Shown here piece after piece: positions 47,801-59,215 of a DNA stretch of 64,000 bases (position 1 is the stretch's first letter; each line of letters starts with the position of its first letter). This DNA comes from Larimichthys crocea (taxonomy: Eukaryota > Chordata > Actinopteri > Sciaenidae). Below the pieces are notes generated by a model. The model was not told where the DNA came from. It worked only from the letters and a program-made list of their open reading frames with translations, and searched no databases. A program made the position numbers and the translations under genes. The stretch spans positions 60,948-124,947 of the forward strand of contig NW_020857941.1 in assembly GCF_000972845.2 (NCBI RefSeq), written 5' to 3'.

Positions 47801-50426
47801 AACAATAATAAACAATTCATGCACAAGTGATAACATAAAACCTGAGCTGAGAGCATATTAAGTCATAACTGAATTGAATCACAGCATATCATATTGCTGC
47901 AAATTGGTATGTATGGATGTTCTATCAGATTTTGGACTGTGTGAGATCTGATTGTCCGATTAACAGCCTAAAGAGTTTACAATAATATAATAGAGAGGCT
48001 GGAACCAAAAAACATTTGGCATTTCTTCTTGATGAATTATTAAAATGATCATTTGTTTTGTGGATTAATATTAAATTAAATATTTCATCACAAAAAAGGA
48101 GGAAAGGTTTGATTGATCTGTGTAGGAAAGAAAACAGAGAGAAACCAAAATGATTGAATGTTTCCTCTAAGTTTTCTTTTCATTTACAATAATATTTAAT
48201 TGAATGAGTCTGATTTACTAGGAAACAAAACAAAAAAAACAAACAAAAAAAACCCCCAAATACATAAAAATTGCAGAAAGGACATAACACGGTTATGTGC
48301 AACAGCCAGGAACATAAAGGGACATAAATTGGAAAAATCAATGTGAAACAAGATAGAAAATGTGAGACATCTTTGTTTTAAATTGAAGAAACAGGCAGGC
48401 AGACACAAATCTGCGGCCTCCCAGGGAAACAGGCTGACTGTCTGCTGTATCGATGTCCCATTGATTCAGGCTTTGTGTCTCACAATCTCCCCCCTCATCT
48501 CCTACAGAGCTACTTAATATGTTTGAGGGGCTCCGACGCTTCTCATCTGTAAAAGGCAGAGCTTTTCTTTTACCCACATTAGAGGTGGTGTTGGTGGGGA
48601 GAAGGAGAATGGGTCGGCGTGGGGTTGCGGGGCGGGGCGGTGCTGTTGCTGCTCTGAAGTCTGCCTGGTGGGACTGGAGCTTTATTGGCTGGAAAGGAAG
48701 CCGGCGGAGTTGCGAGGGTCTGAGAACTTGGATGAGAGGAAGCTTTTGAAACTTCCCACATCGGCATTAGAGAGATGAGCTGCTATTCAGAGCTCTCTCC
48801 CAGCCTACACCAACACATCCGCAAATACACACATAAAACAAGCCTGCATACCCAAGTAAACACACTTGTGGCCTCATACACACACGCATTCACTCATATC
48901 CAGCAAAAACACACGTAAGAACACACTTTGGCTTCCTTTTTATCTGCCGGTTGGCGAGATGAGCCTGGGCTCTAATTGGTCCTAGGGGAGATTGGCAGGG
49001 TGAGAGGAGCAACGAGGAGGCCAGACAAACAACAGGAGGGGGAGTGGCAGGAAGAAAAGGGCCACTGCTCCACAAGTAGAGAGGGAACTACAATAGAAGA
49101 GGGGAAATAATTGAGCGATAGGGAAGGCAGGAAGGCAGGATGAAGGGGAAAAGCACATTCACTTGCTAACAGTTAGCAGTAATGCTCTATTAATATGGTG
49201 GGCCCAGTGTGATGTGCAGACTACTTCAGTTTCCTGTTAAAAGTCAAATGAATTCCATTGATTAAAAGAAATCCAGGCAAGTGCTTTCAGAGTGTCTCCA
49301 TACTAAACTCATTTTCCCTCAGTTTATCTATATTTGTCTTACTTCCCCCTCCACTCCAATGTGTCCCAGAGGACATCCTGTAGATGCAGAAAGGGGCAGA
49401 GAGGAGATGGAGGTGGTTCTTGGAGGAGATGAAAGGAATATGTGATCAGAGGCTCTAACCTGCAGCCAACACCTTCGTCTTTCGCCCTTTCAGCAGTTTC
49501 TGCACCCGGCAAAGCTGCAGGTGATTCTCATGGCACTGGTTATTGTTGTGTATACGCTGGGACACCACGCACACTGCAGTCACCGCCCCTACAGCAAACA
49601 ACACACAGACAAATATCATGTGAGGACACTCAGAATAAAGGTTAGAGTGTAATAATATAGGAATAGGACAAAAAATGACCGTGAGACAGACAGGATGTAA
49701 ATACAGAAAGAGTAGATGGTTGGAGCTGCACACCTCATCACTTTTTATGTCCTGCTGATTGTGTTGTTTAGAATTTAGATGTCAGATCCACTGAGTCCAG
49801 CTCTATTTGTTTTCAGTTTAGTGTTTAGGCCTTTCACAGGCCACTCTCACCACACATAGTTGTCTTTTGGAGCTTTTGATCCCCTCCTGAGTAGCTGAAG
49901 GTCCTTAAGTGCAGCTCTTCTTCTTTTGGTATCCAGGTTAAAGACTGAACTGGGCTTCTGTCATCAGGGTGGGGCCACTTTTATTTATTTAACTCCATTG
50001 ATTGCCTGTTGATCATTTCTTCCATTAATTAGTGGGAATATTCATTTTAACTTCTATTTCTTTGATTCTATTTCATCTGTAATAATAAGTATTGATCAAC
50101 ACATCACTATGCTTCAAAACTGTTCAACATAAAAAATATATACTTTATTTTTGCAAAGCTAAACAGAGAGAATCGAGATCCATATTTCTATGCTTGGGAG
50201 GCTCCTACTACTCATAAGTATATTAACAGAGCAAGAAATATGCATGCACAGACACATGCATGTGTATGTAGACACAGATCATGAGGCTCAGTGCTGCCTG
50301 AATGCATTAGTCAAAGCAGTGGCTGTGTGGCATCATGTCATTTGAAGTGTAGCGTGGAAGGGAAATGAACAGGAATCACCAGGGAATTCACTGCATCTCT
50401 GTTCCCCCTCCACCTGTGGCCTCTCA

Positions 50427-50506
<80 letters not shown>

Positions 50507-53500
50507 GTGGATGTGTGCATGTTTGTCATTTCCCCACCATTCCACTGAGACACACACACGTGCACACAAACGCACCCAATATATGTGGTTTAAGGTTGGA
50601 GAAAACATTTGTCTGAGGATATCTGGGTGTGTAACCAGTGCTGTCCACCGCAGACAGTCTGCAGTTTGGTTTAGAAACTGTACTAACTGGATTTATCGTA
50701 GCTAAACAATACAGTTCTGAATGTTCAACCATAGCTTTGTGTTATGTAACAATATACTTAAGATAGTGATTCCTAAAGTACTACAATTTATATGTCTGCC
50801 TCTAATGTTGACAGAATGAAAAGACTGACACAGACGAATACAGAAAAAACAATAATACAGTCATCTATGAACATCGTTTGGCCACAGACATTTGTTAAAT
50901 ATTATTCCCTCTCTGCATTTTTTTCAGTTGTCATCTCTTTAACAAAAATGTAGGATCTGATTACCAGAACAAAATACCGTATTTTCCGGACAATAGGCCA
51001 CTACTTTTTTTTCCCCACACTTTGAACCATGCGGTTTATACAAAGATGCGGCTTTTCTATTGATTTTTCTTCAGCCGCCAGGGGGCGCTCTAACAGGAAG
51101 AGCAAAAACGAGACAGGGGAAGTCAGTGCAAAGAAGAACACACTTGTTTTTATTTAGCACATGCAACACAGCACGCACAGCGAATTATTAATAGCGAATT
51201 ATTTTCACACCCTCTCCCCTTCATCCTGGAAAGCACACAAAGAAGTTCGTATGATGCAGCTTTTGAGTTATAGGCCGTCGATCTGGCTATCCGGGAAGGA
51301 AATAGAGCTGCTGCACGTAAGCTTGGCGTTAGTGAATCCATGGTGAGCACTTTTACTGCCGTGTTACAGGCACTGTTCGGAAACAATCAGGTCAGGTATA
51401 TAAATAAAATTTTACGGTACAAAACCTTTCTGTGTATCCGATAAATATCTCATTTCTCAACCTGGATATTGGCGGCTTATAGTCCGGTGCGGCTTATATA
51501 TGTAATTTTTTATAATTTTTTTTAAAAACTTAGGGGGTGCGGCCTATATTCAGGTGCGCTCTATAGCCTGAATACGGACTATTGAGCTATATATCCAAAC
51601 TATGTATTCAAAATGTTTTGGAGGGTCACTCAGCATCGTAGCGTTTATATGTGTATGTAGGGACACCTAAGCATGGTCATCTTAATTAGAGGGATGCTGG
51701 TCTCCACCACAGCGGCCATTGAAGCCCATATATATTGCCCTCCTGTAAATCAGCTGAGCTGAACAGCAGCCCCCAATAAGCACAGCTCATTTGGTTAAAT
51801 AAACCTGTTTCCACAAACCTGTTTACCACAACATCAAACCATTCCCACCTTAGCTCTGCACAACACCCTGCTGGTTTAGGAACTGTGGAGTGATCATTTA
51901 AAAGTGATACAAGCTTTAGTATTTTCTCTGTGCAGCAGAAATAAACATGTTTACAGCCTGGTACAAAAAACAGTTTTGGTCTCTGTAGCTAATTTCCCCG
52001 TTCATGACAACTGTACTGAGGGTGAATTTATATACAACTCACCTGTTCACATTATATTAAGGCTTAAAGTTATGCAGAATTACCAGCATGGATGCTGTGA
52101 TTGTCAGATGGGTGCTATTTGAGCAGCCAGGTGCCATTCAGTCTTTCACCATTTTTGGATAGCTGGGGTAGGTACAGTCTATTTAAATGACTGAAAAGTC
52201 ACACCTTATACCCTAGCGGCTCCACCACGGTCCGGTTCAGAATCGTCCTAGAAGTGGCCCTCCGTTGTTCCATTGTTGATGGACGCCGCAAGAAGCCCGC
52301 GTCAATTCACACAGAGCACCTCAAGACGCAGAAACATCCAGTGGATTCTCAAAATAAAAACACCCTGTGCAAACTGCCGGTCGCAAAAACAGACAAAAGC
52401 AAAACTGATTAACTACGTAGCATATTTGCACATGTAGAAGCATGTTTAGAAGCACATGAACTAGGAATGACCAGAAATGACCAAATTTGAGCCAGTAAAC
52501 AAAATCTGGTGGGCTAAACAGCCTTAAAACGCTTTTGGTGGGGTTTGAAGCCACGTGCAGGACGGACCAAAACAGTGTCACAGCCACGACGTGACAGAGA
52601 CGTTTCCGTGGGGTTTCGGTGTTATTCGTTAATACCCAGCTTTATCATGTATGTTCTACAATTTTCAGTTTAAACTTCCTGTCAATGGACTGACTGTAAC
52701 GATCTGCTGCTACCTTCCTTACTTTTTTTGTACAAAGCTTTAAAATCTTTGCCCCAGAACAAATAGGCAAATCATCAAAATAGACACAAGCATCCAATTA
52801 CTGTGTGCCAGCCATAATAATTGCTGTAAACATTTGGAACTACATCATTAACGTGTCCAAAATAACAACAAAGAGACACATTTTAATTTCAAGCTCAACT
52901 TTCCTGCTTTTGTTCTGAGCACTGAAACCCCATGGATGAACCTGATCCTCAGGGCAACTTGACCCAGGCCCAGGCATTAATAATACATCTAGCCCATTAG
53001 ACATTCCAGAGGCATCTTAGATTTTTACAGCTTTTTATTCCATTCATTCACTATTTAGACAGTGTTTGACCATGTGAGGACAACTGTTAACTTTTACTGT
53101 TAAACCTCTGACATAGTCGGAGAATTGCAGACTTGGTTATGGTTACTGCAGTAGAATTGGGCATTAGAGTGTCATATTAAAGCAGGCTGATGAAAACTCC
53201 TGAAGCACTGCAATTACAACAATTAAATCCAGCCTGAGCGCAGTGTGAGGAAAAACAGGAGACAAAGCAGCACAAGAGAAAACAACAACAACAAAGCCTC
53301 TTGTGATTCTGTCTGCTAGTTTTCTTAATCAGATACAATGTGATTTGTCTGGATTTTCTTTTTTTAAATAATTCCCTTTACAATACAGCCAAGCTGACTA
53401 TGGGAAGTATTTCCACACATACACACACAGACACACCCAACCCCCAATAAAAAGCAGCAGAGTTTAAAAAAAAGGATCTCTAATGAGAAGAGGAAGAGGC

Positions 53501-54320
53501 GATGGTGGAGCACATTTAGATATGTACCTTCATCTTAGAGTAAGGGGCTGTGTTAATTTGTAAGCAAAGGCAGCATACCAGCAATGAGATTTTAATTGAT
53601 ACACATAAATAATTCCTTGTGTACATTCACACTTGAGTCAGATTCGCTGTTTATTTGACGATTGAAATTAGTCATTATCGGGATTCGTGTTGATGTTGAA
53701 GATTTTATTTATTAATATAGTTCCCGCTTAATATCCTCTGATCCGCTCCCAATTAATTATGTCAAAATCCACATCAAACCAGAACTTACACGCATATTGA
53801 GCTTTGCCTCGCTTTCATTTCTCTACTAGCCAAGCTCTGCTGTGACAATAATAACAAATGAGGAATGAAAGGGATAGAGAGCACTTTCCTTTGTTCCTCA
53901 AATGAAGATAATGAAGGCTGTCTCTCACTATGTCTGTCTGACTGCTGCGACCAAAGTCTTCTTTTCTGGTTTGATTGTTTAGGCCTGATCTTACATTCTA
54001 GAACTGCACAGCTTTGCTTAACTCTCTTTCTCTCAAACTACGTGTCACAGGTGGGAAGTGTTCCTCCATGAACCAGACGTCTTTGTTAGTAGTGATGCAG
54101 AGCACATCATCACTTGTCCTTACATTGCTGTCGCTGACAAACCCAAACAGGAAGAAGTAACAAAGTGAACCTCAGCTTCACATGTGTGTGAATCCACACC
54201 CATTACTACATGAAAATACATGGAGTACACATTCATAAAAGACACTTACTTGAAAGCTGCTGAAACTCTGGGTTGTCTGGACTTGTGTTGGCAGTCAGGT
54301 CCTGTAGGAAATGTTTGTAC
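38087..54320 (-). CDS. arhgef39: Rho guanine nucleotide exchange factor 39-like: end of DH domain and PH domain (3' four exons; 5' part not found)
   Basis: Read on the minus strand, the exons are 54320-54250, 49588-49460, 42764-42535 and 38179-38087. All have GT-AG borders and matching phases. The joined peptide is about 174 residues. It starts YKHFLQDLTANTSPDNPEFQQLS, the last DH helices, then has RAVTAVCVVSQRIHNNNQ, then the PH domain starting GRWYIREGWLKMVPPKG. That domain includes PKMFFLFSDMLLQAK and TVEKVFGHTKSQGGLLS, and the peptide ends LTFPKAKLLLMSSNQEDLN with DWYESLSSAIR. From memory it aligns block by block with human ARHGEF39, including VPP, MFFLF, FGH and KLLLMS. DH-PH proteins load GTP onto Rho-family GTPases at membranes. 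The N-terminal DH exons were looked for up to 64 kb and not recognised, so they lie beyond the window or are too diverged to see. The last exon ends in an in-frame TAA that overlaps a good splice donor (AG|GTAAGC), so a further short exon is possible. Introns are 4.4, 6.7 and 4.7 kb, far larger than in the compact human gene. Confidence 0.86.
38801..38877 (+). repeat. CA microsatellite in the arhgef39 intron
   Basis: About 38 CA units. A minus-strand frame of CV repeats through it is an artefact. Confidence 0.95.
39000..40300. other. Candidate conserved non-coding element cluster in an arhgef39 intron
   Basis: About 1.3 kb of complex sequence between 38179 and 42535, without recognised repeats except short A/T runs at 39768-39782 and 39809-39820. 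It has many stops in all frames and several developmental-factor-like motifs (TTAGCTTGATTATTTATAC, GGCTTTAATTCTTCATTG, GCTAATGAAATGCCATTTC). It resembles vertebrate enhancers embedded in bystander introns. No alignment was possible. Confidence 0.35.
40300..42530. other. arhgef39 intron, AT-rich, nothing recognised
   Basis: Mostly AT-rich with poly-A runs near 40780-40798 and alternating TA/TG sequence with small palindromes near 42105-42155. No exon recognised. Confidence 0.4.
43500..44160. repeat. AT-rich minisatellite, unit about 22-24 bp, near 28 copies
   Basis: Array of the unit AGTAAAAACAATAATACTATA plus AAG, with variants (AACACT, AAAACT, ATAGAG, AAGGAG) that set unit lengths from about 19 to 24. 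It lies in the arhgef39 intron between 42764 and 49460. Minus-strand Leu/Phe/Ile-repeat frames across it are not genes. The units are not separated by unique spacers, so it is not a CRISPR array. Confidence 0.95.
45180..45380. other. Candidate conserved non-coding block in an arhgef39 intron
   Basis: Complex GC-balanced sequence with GTAATTGGCCCAGCCAGTAG and CACTGAGATTAAGTGGCGG, set in AT-rich surroundings, with no gene-like frame and no repeat match. Conservation is inferred from appearance only. Confidence 0.25.
45380..48400. other. arhgef39 intron, no exon recognised
   Basis: Contains a complex stretch at about 46840-47240 with an 87-codon plus frame without motif, and otherwise AT-rich sequence. 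A poly-A/AAC-rich patch lies at 48224-48260. Confidence 0.4.
48400..49130. other. GC-richer intronic block upstream of the 49.5-kb exon
   Basis: Contains GGGGTTGCGGGGCGGGGCGG and short open frames on both strands (61-79 codons) with no family match. Could be a regulatory block. It ends about 330 bases from the arhgef39 exon at 49588-49460. Confidence 0.3.
50429..50504 (+). repeat. CA microsatellite
   Basis: About 38 CA units in the arhgef39 intron. Confidence 0.95.
50975..51580 (+). mobile_element. Pogo-superfamily element with a broken transposase N-terminus
   Basis: Left end TACCGTATTTTCCGGACAAT; right end contains ATAGTCCGGTGCGGCTTATA and a degenerate inverted copy near 51562-51577. Inside (about 51243-51345) a plus frame reads SYDAAFEL, stop, AVDLAIREGNRAAARKLGVS and ESMV. 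This is the psq/CENP-B-type helix-turn-helix found at the N-terminus of pogo transposases. An in-frame TAG interrupts it and no DDE domain follows, so it is an internally deleted, non-autonomous copy. Confidence 0.75.
51935..52066 (-). mobile_element. High-copy teleost interspersed repeat (copy 3, partial)
   Basis: Nearly identical to the middle of the copies at 7452 and 24776, in the same orientation as the latter. Includes GCAGAAATAAACATGTTTAC and AATTTCCCCGTTCATGACAA. The CRE-bearing end is absent. Confidence 0.75.
52230..52625 (+). repeat. Dispersed repeat family, copy A
   Basis: Shares with 57540-57945 the blocks TTGATGGACGCCGCAAG, then GTAGCATATTTGCACATGTA and GGTGGGGTTTGAAG. It also shares GACGGACCAAAACAGTGTCA and a CpG-rich ACGTGACAGAG end. 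Part recurs at 20090-20205. No terminal repeats, RT or transposase frame were seen. Class unknown. Confidence 0.7.
53480..53870. other. Candidate conserved non-coding element in an arhgef39 intron
   Basis: Complex sequence with a TAATTA core at 53754-53759, further ATTAGTCATTA and TTTTAATTGATAC motifs, and stops in all frames. It lies about 0.4 kb from the exon at 54320-54250. It looks like developmental enhancer sequence; conservation is untested. Confidence 0.3.
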
Positions 54321-55080
54321 CTGTGAGTAAACAGAAAATAAAGTGGGTCACTGTGTGCTCACTTTTGAAACATTCCACTGGAAAAAGAGAAAAAGTGTAA
54401 AATGGAACAATAAACACTTGATGATATTACTCATGTAGCCCAACCACTCCACTGTTGAACAGTACATTCTGTCAGTGTAGACTAGATGCAGGAAAACTGG
54501 ACCTCAGAGGAACCCAACAGAACATGTACACACAGCTGCTGACTGATGCAGATGGAGAGAGCAGCTTTTGCTTTGAAGTAGTGTTAATGGTGATGACCTC
54601 AAGACCTCTGGAACATGAATTGTTGAAGATCTGCACTGGCCCTACTTGAGTTATAAAGGATGAGACGTGAACAAAGCACCTCCTCATCATCTTATTTAAA
54701 ACATCTGATGAAATCCTTCCAACAAAAACCTGGTTGAGAAGAGTACAATTTACATCTACAACACTTTAATTAAATCATTTATGTGTTATACATTACTTTG
54801 ATGTATAATCAGAAGTATTCCCATTGTCTCTGTCCTCTCTATTACCATGTGTATATTCATGAGACCTCATCCCAGAATGTTCCTCACAGAACGTTTGGCC
54901 TCCAGTTTGAACCAAACATTTACTGCTAGATCAACACAACAAACGTAACCACTCTTTGTCTTAACAAGCAAAAACCCTCATTTGCAGCAGTAGGAGGCTA
55001 TGTAATTTTTTTATTGTTAATCCACTTAATAAATGTATTGGTATGTATCTGTATTAGCACTGATCTCATCAATGTATGTA
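54321..55080. other. arhgef39 intron (upstream of the first recognised exon)
   Basis: Short frames on both strands at 54455-54690 have no motif. No DH-domain exon recognised. Confidence 0.4.
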
Positions 55081-55084
55081 TTAG

Positions 55085-55200
55085 AGTTGTCACGACACCA
55101 AAATGAGTAACCACGATATATACCAGACAAAGTATCACGGTTCCGGGTACTATCACGATACTGCAGCCTTTTTTTATTATTATTTTTATGAACTGCAATG
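55085..55200 (-). mobile_element. MITE-like fragment (GTCACGACACC/ATCACGATACTGCAG type)
   Basis: Carries AGAGTTGTCACGACACCAAA and TATCACGATACTGCAG, which resemble a common fish miniature element with GTCACGATACC ends. Extent and strand uncertain. Confidence 0.4.
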
Positions 55201-56884
55201 TATTTGTACAAGTTATAAATACTTATTAATTACTTATAATGTTGTTTAGTGCATGATAAACATAATACTGGTGAAGTAAGAATTAGACTGAAATAAGTTC
55301 ATCATCTGTCATCTTTGTCCCATTTTAAAGAATAAGTCATCCAAACATTTAGTTACTACAGTCCAGACGATTTTACCATCTAACTAACATGCAACAAATC
55401 TGTCTTAGCTTAGCTTCTCTCTGATAGCTGTAACATTATCCTCTATAACTTCATCATGATGTCATGTCATCTATGTTTATGTTTTGTTGTTGGACAGGCA
55501 TCATGTGTGGAGTTATCCCACAACAATCGGGCACCATGAGAGTCTCTCTCTTCGTCTAATAACATGATCAGTCTTCATTTTCTTCATGATCATTCACGGC
55601 TTCTCTGTGAGGAAGATCTTGTCCATAAGTTTACCATTTCAGTAGAATCCCAACGAGTTTACTGACTTTTAAATGCTGATAATGTGACAAAGTGCCCACA
55701 GTATAACAGGACATACTGGGGTATATGACTTCTTTTGCATGTGTGGTATGAGTGTTTTCTTTCTTAGTCGACTAGTGTACATTAAAAATTCCATTTAATC
55801 AACGGCTGAGTTTGTCAGCAGGAACATCACTTTTTTTATCAATAGACATTAGACACAAACTCATTTCCTGGATGTTCTATTGTTTGGGAGACTTACTTAA
55901 GTTATAATAACACTGGACAAAAAATGGTCCACTAACATTGTTCAACCACAGATGAGATGAGTATGTTGTTGGAGACACAAACACTGTAAGCAATTCGTCT
56001 CATGACTCTAAGCTCTCTGATGCTATAACATTCCTTCACTTGTACTTCAGTCAGTCTGCTGTGTCTTCCACTCATAAATGAGCATTAGATGCAGTCGTCC
56101 AGGAATTATCAGTGGTCTGACAGTCACTCTCCAGGCAAACAGACATACTCCAATGTGTAAAAGTTAAGAGAAAATACATATACATTATTTCAATACATGT
56201 ATTAAATATACACGCATCAGACTGAGCCTTAGAAAATAAAAGAGAAAACTTACTGTACAATCCATTTGTTGTGAAATGAAGTAACTTATTGTCCCAATTT
56301 CAGTTTCCATCTAAAGTAACAGTTGTGAAGGGCATCAGCTTCCTCAGGAATCTTTAGCCTTTTTACTAGGATGATGTGACCTTGAAGTGCATTGACAATT
56401 GACATTGATTTCCACTGTGTCTGCTTTTGCAGCCCTCTCTTTGTGCAGTCTGGGCTTGTTTTTAGAGACACAGTGGTGCCACTGAGAGAGGTCATTAGTG
56501 AGGCTAGCAGACTGTACACCACTGCTGGTCTATGTAGTGGCATGAGTAGGATGAGACACGTGTTGGAGAGTGATAACAGTGTAGTATGATAGTGTCTATA
56601 TGGCCTGTGTGTAGAGAATATAACAACACAGTGGTGATTCTTCAAGCTGCACATGGAAACGTGCTTGCTTGACTGACTTTTTTTAATTTTCTGATATGAT
56701 GACACCAGTTTACTAAACAGGAGCTGTCAGAATGGATGATACTGCTGCATTTTGTGGGATAGTATATTTAGAAATATTTGGGTAAAAAAACAAAAGTCTG
56801 TTGTTTTTGGTGCCAAGCAATAAAAATACAGAGAAATCAGTGTGTGTCCAAAGTTTTGACAAGTACTATATGTATTATTATGTA
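55200..56884. other. No gene recognised
   Basis: A minus frame at 56286-56705 is open for 139 codons but has low-complexity, motif-free content and no splice logic. The rest is AT-rich with stops. Confidence 0.4.
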
Positions 56885-57380
56885 CAGTTGTCCCTCGTGG
56901 TTCACCTTTCGCAGACTCGCTGTTTCGCGGATTTTTTGTGTGTAATTTTGCATGTTTTTTTAAGCGTACTGTACAGTATGAACGCACATTGTATTCGGCA
57001 CCGTCAGAGGAACTGAAAAAATCTGCGTGAGTTACTGGTAATAATTTCTTATGTGTCAAACCTCGAAGATTGATCATTAAAATTAAATTTGTTAAAAATG
57101 TTTGGGCTTAAAAATAGATTTTGATCTTTGGTTTCATTTACTAATATAGTATTGTACTTATTTTTGTTAAATCTGCAAAAGTTTGAACTTTGAGAGTGTT
57201 TAAATAAGAGAGAAATGTGAGAAAATGTTAATGCTTGTATGAGAAAAGTGTATAAAAGTGTGTGGTTAGGGCTTTTACGGCCTTAAAACATGTATAATAA
57301 TTGTAAAACTTACTTTGTGGATTTCGTTTATTGCGAGTTATTTTTAGAACGTATCCCCTGCGATAAACGAGGGACCACTG
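56885..57380 (-). mobile_element. Tigger/pogo-like MITE (copy 2)
   Basis: Ends CAGTTGTCCCTCGTGGTTCA and GATAAACGAGGGACCACTG, flanked by TA on both sides (56883-56884, 57381-57382). The interior carries the reverse complement of blocks of the 32452 copy. It keeps about 147 more bases than that copy. No transposase frame. Confidence 0.85.
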
Positions 57381-57539
57381 TATTATGATTACAACATTTT
57401 CATACAGCTGGCATTAAATCCAGTTGTTCAAATAACCTCCTGCAGAACCCCCAAATTCCACTGTTCATGGATATGTGCTGCCGAACCTATACGAGGCATT
57501 TCCAGTCAATGTTTCAAACACCACCGGCCCAGTTGTGGT

Positions 57540-57945
57540 CCATTTCAGCAGCATCCCAGAAGTAGGCCTCTGCTAGGCTCAGAGGGGAATACAGGGCTGT
57601 TCTATTTTTGATGGACGCCGCAAGCAGCCCACGTCAAGCTGCACAAAGCAGCTCAAACTGGCCGGACGTCAGACACGGCATAGGGCATAGAGAATCCAGG
57701 CAAATTTTCAAAATAAAACACCATGCTCAAACTGTCAGTTTGATAAACAGTCAAAAGGGAATCCTTTTTAACTTTGTAGCATATTTACACATGTTGAAGC
57801 ATATTTGGAAGCACATAAACAAAGGAAAATTACCAAATCTGAGCATGCAAACAGTCTGTCGGGTAATTGTTCTGAAATGCTCCTGGTGGGGTTTGAAGTC
57901 ACATGGACGGACCAAAACAGTGTCACGGCTGCAACGTGCCAGAGA
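57540..57945 (+). repeat. Dispersed repeat family, copy B
   Basis: Second long copy of the family at 52230, same orientation, diverged by many substitutions and small gaps. An open frame of about 125 codons through it shows no motif and is not shared with copy A. Confidence 0.7.
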
Positions 57946-58094
57946 AGAAGTGCTCTTCTTCTTGAGAAGAAACAGGAAGTTCTAGGTTTTCTGATGAATG
58001 AGTTTTTTTTTTTTTATTACACTGAACACTTGAAGCTTCTAATTATCACAAGCTTACATTTCCTAGCAACCATAGCTAGCTAGCCAAACATCGG

Positions 58095-58180
58095 TTAGCA
58101 CAGATTAATCGCGATTAATTACAGAAATTTTTGCGATTAATTAGTTAATTTTTTTTAATCGATTGACAGCCCTAGTTAGA
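58095..58180 (-). mobile_element. MITE end (ATTAATCGCGATTAAT type)
   Basis: Contains GATTAATCGCGATTAATTAC and ends CGATTGACAGCCCTAGTT. On the minus strand this is the common fish element starting AGGGCTGTCAATCGATT. The other end was not located. Confidence 0.55.
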
Positions 58181-58472
58181 ACATCTACATGTGCATGCTG
58201 ACTGAGCAAACTCAATGTACTAGTGAGAACATGATACGATCAAAGGTTCAAGGAAGTTTTGAGATGTTTCTGTTAACTGTTGTCTCCTAGGTTAGGAATG
58301 AATTATCAAGATTAACTACAGGTTCTATTTAACAGTGTAAGACTAGCGTAAATCTCTAGGTCATATGCACAAGGACACTGAGATTACTGTATGTGCACCA
58401 GGGATTGTCAACACTACAATGCACACCATGCACAAAAAGAGGATAAAGTATAACCCGCATCAACAATATGAT

Positions 58473-58509
58473 GATTATTAATCCCAACTTTTGGTTGGGA
58501 TTAATAATC
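58473..58509. other. Perfect hairpin, 16-bp stem and 5-nt loop
   Basis: GATTATTAATCCCAAC pairs fully with GTTGGGATTAATAATC around TTTTG. It sits between two MITE-like fragments and may be an inverted duplication formed by one of them. Confidence 0.9.
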
Positions 58510-58554
58510 AAATCCAACAACGACCAGTTGAGTCCAAAAATAAGTCAACGCGGC

Positions 58555-59215
58555 ATTAGGGATGGACTGAAAATTTATCCGGATAATTTCTGGAATTTAT
58601 CACGGTAACGATAAAAATGATGATAAATAAACACCAATTCAGCCTAATCTTTTTGACTATAAATCTATCACCAAAATAATAATAAAGGCTGGTGGTGGGC
58701 GTGTCTTTTTATTTCTCTGTCTCTCCGTTTCTCTCTCTGTCCGTCTCTCTCCCTCCTTCCCTCCCCCCCTCCCTCCCTCCCTCCATCGGACACAAATCAA
58801 ATGAAACTTCTTCCTGTCATTATATTTTGTGGCATAAATTGCGAGTCAGACTCAGATTTAGAAGCTGGTACATGAAATAAACAAAGTGAGAACACACACA
58901 GGTAGATGATCAGAGTTTAGTCCGTGAATCCACCTGGATAGTCTCTGCTTCAGAGACATTTCAGACTGTCTGTGGAGGTTTGACAGATCTGAGTGTCTGA
59001 TTGGCAGCCGAAGCATGAGGAAAGAGCTCCTCGCTGCCCAGTGTATCTGCTCCACCTTACGGCATGTTTGTCAATATGCGTGTTGGGATGCGAGTGTGTC
59101 GCGCACATATATACGTCATCAATGGGAACTTATCATTTTAATCATGGGATGAAATGTTCTTACCGCGCTAAATGTTTTTGACAATATACGACAATAAACT
59201 ATGACATATTGCATG
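58555..59215. mobile_element. Probable MITE with AT-rich ends and CT-rich centre
   Basis: The left part (TTATCACGGTAACGATAAAA) and the right part (TTTGACAATATACGACAATA) resemble the GATAATTACCGTGATAA/ACAATATACGACAAT ends of common fish miniature elements. The CT microsatellite at 58715-58787 lies inside. Boundaries uncertain. Confidence 0.35.
58715..58787 (+). repeat. CT/CCCT simple repeat
   Basis: Imperfect CTCTGT units followed by CCCTCCCTCCC. Confidence 0.85.

Noticed and set aside
48519..48767. Short GC-rich frames on both strands in the arhgef39 intron
   Set aside because: Composition-driven, no family, no conserved splice borders.
56286..56705. A 139-codon minus frame proposed as an arhgef39 upstream exon
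   Set aside because: No DH-domain residues, no fit to the phase needed at 54320 and no splice borders.
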